40,253 bases of DNA, taken from positions 1 to 40,253 of the forward strand of contig NZ_QUMK01000053.1 of the NCBI RefSeq assembly GCF_010907035.1, given 5' to 3'. Positions 37,173-40,253 of this stretch are shown piece by piece. The notes under the pieces were generated by a model. The model saw only the letters and a list, made by a program, of their open reading frames with translations. It searched no databases and was not told the DNA's origin. Within the stretch, counting starts at the first letter, position 1; each line of letters starts with the position of its first letter. The DNA is from Rhodopseudomonas sp. BR0M22. Its GTDB lineage: Bacteria; Pseudomonadota; Alphaproteobacteria; Rhizobiales; Xanthobacteraceae. The translations under genes and the position numbers were made by a program.

Positions 37173-38492
37173 TTGATTGAACGTTCGTTGCGGATCTCCT
37201 CGTTGTTCGGCGCGGCCTGTGTCGCTGCTGCGCTGGCCCTCCCCCTCGATCCGGCTCGCGCCGCCGGCTGCCCCGGCAATCCCGATGCGCTCGGGACCTC
37301 TCGCACGCTGGTCGTCGACCCGCTCGAGCATCCGCGGATCGGGACGATGCAATATCCCGAGACGCTGCCGCTGCGCGACCACGAGGTGGTACTCACCTTC
37401 GACGACGGGCCGTTGCCACGGGAAAGCAATCAGATCCTCGACATTCTGGCCAAGGACTGTGTCAAAGCGACGTTCTTCGTGGTCGGGCGGATGGCGAAGA
37501 CGTTTCCCGACGGCGTCCGCAAGCTGCGCGACGCAGGCCACACCATCGGCACCCACAGCCAGAATCACCCGCTGAGCTTCAACCGCATGACGGTGGAGCA
37601 GGCCCAGCAGGAGGTCGACCAAGGCATCGCTTCGACGCTCGCCGCGCTCGGCGGCGACCGCGCGGCGCTTTCGCCGTTCTTCCGCATTCCCGGACTGCTG
37701 CGCGCCGAGGCCGTCGAAGGCTATCTCGCCTCGCGTGGGATCCAGACGTGGAGTGCGGACTTCCCGGCCGACGACTGGCGCCATGTGTCGCCCGACACCG
37801 TGTTTCATCTGGCCATGAGCCGGCTGGCCGCCAAGGGCAAAGGTATCTTGCTACTGCATGATATCCAGCCCCGCACAGTGGCGGCGCTCCCGCGCATTCT
37901 GCAGGCGCTGAAAGCAGGCGGCTACAAGATCGTGCATGTGGTGGCGGCAACGCCGAACCTGCCGAAGACACCGACCACGCCCCAGGAGTGGCGGCTGCAC
38001 CCCGCGCCGGAGACCGTGGCGCGCGTGCGCTGGCCCAAGGTCCCACGCTTCGTCTTCGCCAACGAACAGATGCTGCCCGTTCCCGAGATTGCGGATATCG
38101 GCCTGGATCGCGGTCGTTTGCTTCCGGGCAGCGTGCCGATCCGGTCGAGTCGTCTGGCGCGGGACCAAGTGCCGACGCCGCAGCGCTCGCCGTGGCCACG
38201 ACAGACCTCGATCGAATCGCCGGACAACCTGATCGCCCTGCCGGTGCCGTCGGCAAGCCTGTTCGCGATTCCCGAGCGCAGTACTCCGGCGATCCGTGCC
38301 ATGGTCCCGGTGAAGGCGGATCGCGCCGCGCGCCAAGCGCCGCGGCTGGTCCGCAACGTCAGCGAGCGGTCGACCTCGATCGATATCGGAGCCGCCGCAC
38401 GCCCGATCGCCGGCAGCGTCGGCATCGCCCCGGAAGGCCTGCAGCGCGGTCCGCTCGACACCGGCAGCCGCCCTCGCCCGCTCAATCACTGA
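37173..38492 (+). CDS. Polysaccharide deacetylase with long C-terminal extension (second of tandem pair)
   Basis: A 439-aa exported protein. After a signal peptide (1-30) comes a NodB-homology domain like that of the preceding gene: TFDDGP (D77, D78), H128-SQN-H132, FFRIPGLL and LLLHDIQPRT. From about residue 270 it has an extension of some 170 residues rich in Arg, Pro and Ser with no recognised domain, absent from its neighbour. The start is uncertain; I favour the TTG at 37173, after AAGGCGG, because it leads directly into the signal peptide. Another TTG at 37101 would add 24 residues. No terminator separates the tandem genes. Confidence 0.88.
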   Translation: MIERSLRISSLFGAACVAAALALPLDPARAAGCPGNPDALGTSRTLVVDPLEHPRIGTMQYPETLPLRDHEVVLTFDDGPLPRESNQILDILAKDCVKATFFVVGRMAKTFPDGVRKLRDAGHTIGTHSQNHPLSFNRMTVEQAQQEVDQGIASTLAALGGDRAALSPFFRIPGLLRAEAVEGYLASRGIQTWSADFPADDWRHVSPDTVFHLAMSRLAAKGKGILLLHDIQPRTVAALPRILQALKAGGYKIVHVVAATPNLPKTPTTPQEWRLHPAPETVARVRWPKVPRFVFANEQMLPVPEIADIGLDRGRLLPGSVPIRSSRLARDQVPTPQRSPWPRQTSIESPDNLIALPVPSASLFAIPERSTPAIRAMVPVKADRAARQAPRLVRNVSERSTSIDIGAAARPIAGSVGIAPEGLQRGPLDTGSRPRPLNH

Positions 38493-38579
38493 TTCGGGTT
38501 ACCCGCACCCAGCCCTTGCCGTCCGGCAATTCGCCAATAACTTGATGGCACATTGCCGACGCTCTGGGCGGAGCGAACG

Positions 38580-39008
38580 ATGTCCATCATCGAAACAATC
38601 GCGGATAAGCTCGGCGGCAAGCCGGTGCTCGGTACAACGGTTCGCTCTCAGGCTGAGCTGGCCATGGTGGTCCGCAACCGTCTCCCCCTCGCCGCCCTCC
38701 AGGGATTGAGCCGCGCCGGGCTGAGCGATCAGGAAATCGAGCAATTCGTCATCCCGCAGCGGACTCGCCGACACCGCGCCGAGCGCAATCAGCCGCTCAC
38801 GATCGACGAATCCGACCGAGCCGTCCGCCTGCTGCGCATTCAGAGCCTCGCCGAGGATACATTCGGCGCGGACAAGGCCAGCCTCTGGCTTCGCCGCCCT
38901 CTGGCTGAGTTGGCCGGCGAAACACCCCTGACCGTGGCACAAACCGAGGCTGGCGCTAGGCTGATCGAGATGGTGCTCGGCAAGATCGCTTGGGGCGCTG
39001 CCGCCTGA
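38580..39008 (+). CDS. Xre/MbcA/ParS-type antitoxin of a RES toxin
   Basis: A 142-aa antitoxin. The N-terminal half is an Xre-like DNA-binding region (AELAMVVRNRLPLAALQGLSRAGLSDQE in parts, DRAVRLLRIQSLAEDTFG) and the C-terminal half is the toxin-binding domain (KASLWLRRPLAELAGETPL, AGARLIEMVLGKIAWG). It should neutralise the RES toxin encoded next and repress the operon. I chose the ATG at 38580, preceded by GGGCGGAG. Its TGA overlaps the toxin ATG by one base. The gene is intact. Confidence 0.88.
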   Translation: MSIIETIADKLGGKPVLGTTVRSQAELAMVVRNRLPLAALQGLSRAGLSDQEIEQFVIPQRTRRHRAERNQPLTIDESDRAVRLLRIQSLAEDTFGADKASLWLRRPLAELAGETPLTVAQTEAGARLIEMVLGKIAWGAAA

Positions 39009-39468
39009 TGCGCCTGTGGCGACTGTCGCTCACCCGTCACGCTCGGGCGTTCGACGGCGGTTATGGACTGCTCTTCGACGGCCGCTGGAATACGGTCGGT
39101 CGGCCCGTCACCTCCTGCGCGACATCGCCGGCCCTCTGTGTTCTGGAGAAGCTGGTGCACGTCGAAGACCCGCAGCTGCTCCCCGAGCCGATGTTGGTGC
39201 GCTACGAAGCACCGGACGAGCTGTCGGTCGACGAGGTGCCACTTTCCGCCCTTCCGGTAGATTGGCGACGTCGAGAGAGCTGGACGCAGCAGTGCGGTGA
39301 TGCGTGGCACGCTTCGCTCACAGCCCACTGCTGCGGATGCCGTCCGTGATCGTCCCAATCGAGGGATCACCGGATTTGAACGTTCCGATCAACCACAGGC
39401 ATCCTGACGCGGAGCGGATCAGAATCGCAGCAATCGAGCCGTTTGCCCTCGATCCCCGCCTGTTCTGA
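39008..39468 (+). pseudogene. RES-domain toxin, frameshifted
   Basis: RES toxins degrade NAD+. The first 103 codons read MRLWRLSLTRHARAFDG, FDGRWNTVGRPV and SPALCVLEKLVH, the family pattern. In this frame it ends early at 39349 with an atypical CCGCRP. Shifting frame at about 39316 restores the usual C-terminus (AHSPLLRMPSVIVPIEG, RHPDAERIRI, EPFALDPRLF) up to a stop at 39466-39468. One missing base near 39316 explains this. The joined product of about 153 aa would have the normal length. A conserved Tyr after GRWN (usually PVVYTA, here PVTSCA) is also replaced. The gene is probably inactive unless the shift is a sequencing error. Confidence 0.85.
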
Positions 39469-39579
39469 CGATCGAACTCCGGCATCCGAATGCCAACGTC
39501 GTTGCGGCTCTTATGCGAGAGACCAAGTCGTAAGACTGTTTGGGAAAGCTGCACCGAGCAGCACGGGCCAGCGCGGAAG

Positions 39580-39664
39580 TGGTGCGCTCGGAGGGACTCG
39601 AACCCCCACGATTTTACTCACTGCCACCTCAAGGCAGCGCGTCTACCAATTCCGCCACGAGCGC
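39580..39664 (-). tRNA. tRNA-Leu (anticodon GAG)
   Basis: The minus strand starts GCGCTCGTGGCGGAATTGG and folds into a full cloverleaf. The acceptor stem is GCGCTCG/CGAGCGC, and the anticodon stem CTGCC/GGCAG holds the loop TTGAGGT with anticodon GAG. A long variable arm and T loop TTCGAGT follow, and CCA is encoded. It decodes CUC/CUU. Confidence 0.96.
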
Positions 39665-39742
39665 TTGGGACCGGGTTCGGGCATCGCCGACCGGATCGAC
39701 GGCGCCCATTTAACAAAACAATGATCAGGCCACAAGGCCAGA

Positions 39743-39985
39743 TCACCGTCGATCTGGGGATCGCGGCAACATCTGTTTGACCTCGACCGCAATTCGGTTG
39801 CGATCCACCAAAACCATGCCGGAAGCGATCGGCATGTTGTTGGCGAGGATCTTGACCTCGTCGGCTTCGGTGGCGTCCAGTTCGATGATCGCGCCGCGGC
39901 TCAGCCGCAGCACCTGGTGGATCGGCATCGAGGTGGTCCCGAGAACCACCATCAGATCGACGGAAACTTTATCGAGTGTCGGCAC
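39743..39985 (-). CDS. fliN: Small FliN-type flagellar motor switch protein
   Basis: About 80 aa, nearly all SpoA/FliN domain: VSVDLMVVLGTTSMPIHQVL, LSRGAIIELDATEADEVKIL and VDRNRIAVEVKQMLPR. It forms the C-ring of the flagellar switch with FliM and FliG. The product is shorter than E. coli FliN. The start is uncertain; I use the GTG at 39985. A CtrA-like box lies about 60 bases upstream. No other flagellar gene is in the window. Confidence 0.85.
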   Translation of the reverse strand: MPTLDKVSVDLMVVLGTTSMPIHQVLRLSRGAIIELDATEADEVKILANNMPIASGMVLVDRNRIAVEVKQMLPRSPDRR

Positions 39986-40044
39986 TGGAACCCGGACTGA
40001 CTTGCCTGAGGAACGAAGACGTGGTCGACCACACCACGTTATGG

Positions 40045-40059
40045 TTATCCAATGATTAA
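40045..40059. promoter_or_regulatory. Candidate CtrA box (TTAT-N7-TTAA)
   Basis: TTAT at 40045-40048 and TTAA at 40056-40059 are separated by 7 bases, one mismatch from the CtrA consensus TTAA-N7-TTAA. The site lies upstream of fliN and overlaps the lipB start. CtrA controls flagellar genes in many alphaproteobacteria. Confidence 0.35.
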
Positions 40060-40253
40060 CGTCTCGACTTCCCCCCGCCAGACGCTGGATTGGACCGCTC
40101 TGAAGCCCGCTGACGGCTCGCCGCCGGTGGAATGGCGCATTTCCGATTCGCCCGTGCCCTATCCGGAGGCGGTGGCGGCCATGGAGGCACGGGCCGCGGC
40201 GATCGCTGCGGGAGACGCGCCCGAGCTGGTCTGGCTGCTGGAGCACCCGCCGC
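40052..40253 (+). CDS. lipB: Octanoyltransferase LipB, N-terminal part (3' end outside window)
   Basis: The frame is open from ATG 40052 to the window end (67 codons). It reads [20 protein letters not shown] and ends VWLLEHPP, the conserved N-terminus of LipB, which transfers octanoyl groups from acyl carrier protein to lipoyl domains. The catalytic Cys and Lys lie beyond the window. The gene is divergent from fliN with 66 bases between the starts. Confidence 0.92.
   Translation, partial: MINVSTSPRQTLDWTALKPADGSPPVEWRISDSPVPYPEAVAAMEARAAAIAAGDAPELVWLLEHPP

Noticed and set aside
39469-39664. tRNA-Leu beside the RES locus as an integration site of a genomic island
   Set aside because: No integrase, no duplicated tRNA end and no change in gene style were found across the junction within the window.

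Overview
The window is high-GC alphaproteobacterial chromosome. Gene content points to Rhodopseudomonas palustris or a close relative in the Bradyrhizobium group: a divK-pleD cell-cycle pair, ClpS/ClpA, EipB, DUF1489, DUF3572, a PAM18/TimB-like J-protein, and strong GC preference at third codon positions. This assignment is inferred from gene content, not from a database match. Most of the window is ordinary, densely packed housekeeping DNA. No phage, CRISPR array, rRNA or complete mobile element was seen.

Layout, left to right. Positions 2-3227: the 3' end of RNase R, a DUF983 zinc-ribbon membrane protein, a Nudix hydrolase and a convergent MFS transporter. Positions 3431-8896: rpmG with its terminator, a HigBA toxin-antitoxin pair, pleD and divK (one operon on the minus strand), then DUF3572 and a DNA polymerase IV with an N-terminal zinc-ribbon-like extension, convergent with eipB. 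Positions 9167-13804: RidA-like protein, glycerophosphodiester phosphodiesterase, FemAB-like acyltransferase, HIT protein, TrmO and an AzlCD exporter pair. Positions 13895-22315: SPOR-tailed lytic transglycosylase, divergent GT39-like membrane glycosyltransferase with Pro-rich ends, ClpA, ClpS and a TadG-like von Willebrand A protein. Positions 22691-31195: DacF-type carboxypeptidase with SPOR domain, a TimB/Pam18-like J-protein next to a VWA protein, an alpha/beta hydrolase, panC, DUF1489, an unrecognised two-TM protein, a 63-aa conserved-looking protein and a glutathione transferase. Positions 31294-33541 are the one clearly rearranged stretch: a lower-GC acetyltransferase gene and an IS630 remnant lie between two copies of the 3' end of a ydcF gene. 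Positions 33617-40253: aldo/keto reductase, MgtE, two tandem polysaccharide deacetylases, an Xre/RES toxin-antitoxin pair whose toxin is frameshifted, tRNA-Leu(GAG), a small FliN and the start of lipB.

Common themes. Several genes act on the cell envelope (lytic transglycosylase, DacF, EipB, two polysaccharide deacetylases, FemAB-like protein, glycosyltransferase). Two genes form the N-degron protease adaptor/unfoldase pair ClpS/ClpA. Two form the DivK/PleD cell-cycle and c-di-GMP switch. I did not find an obviously new multi-gene system. The most informative irregularities are: the broken RES toxin beside an intact antitoxin; the 129-bp duplicated gene end that creates a chimeric acetyltransferase; the Pam18-like J-protein paired with a VWA protein; a Cys-rich repeat inserted in the TadG-like VWA domain; a possible non-canonical start for the glycosyltransferase; and a perfect 16-bp palindrome upstream of the alpha/beta hydrolase.
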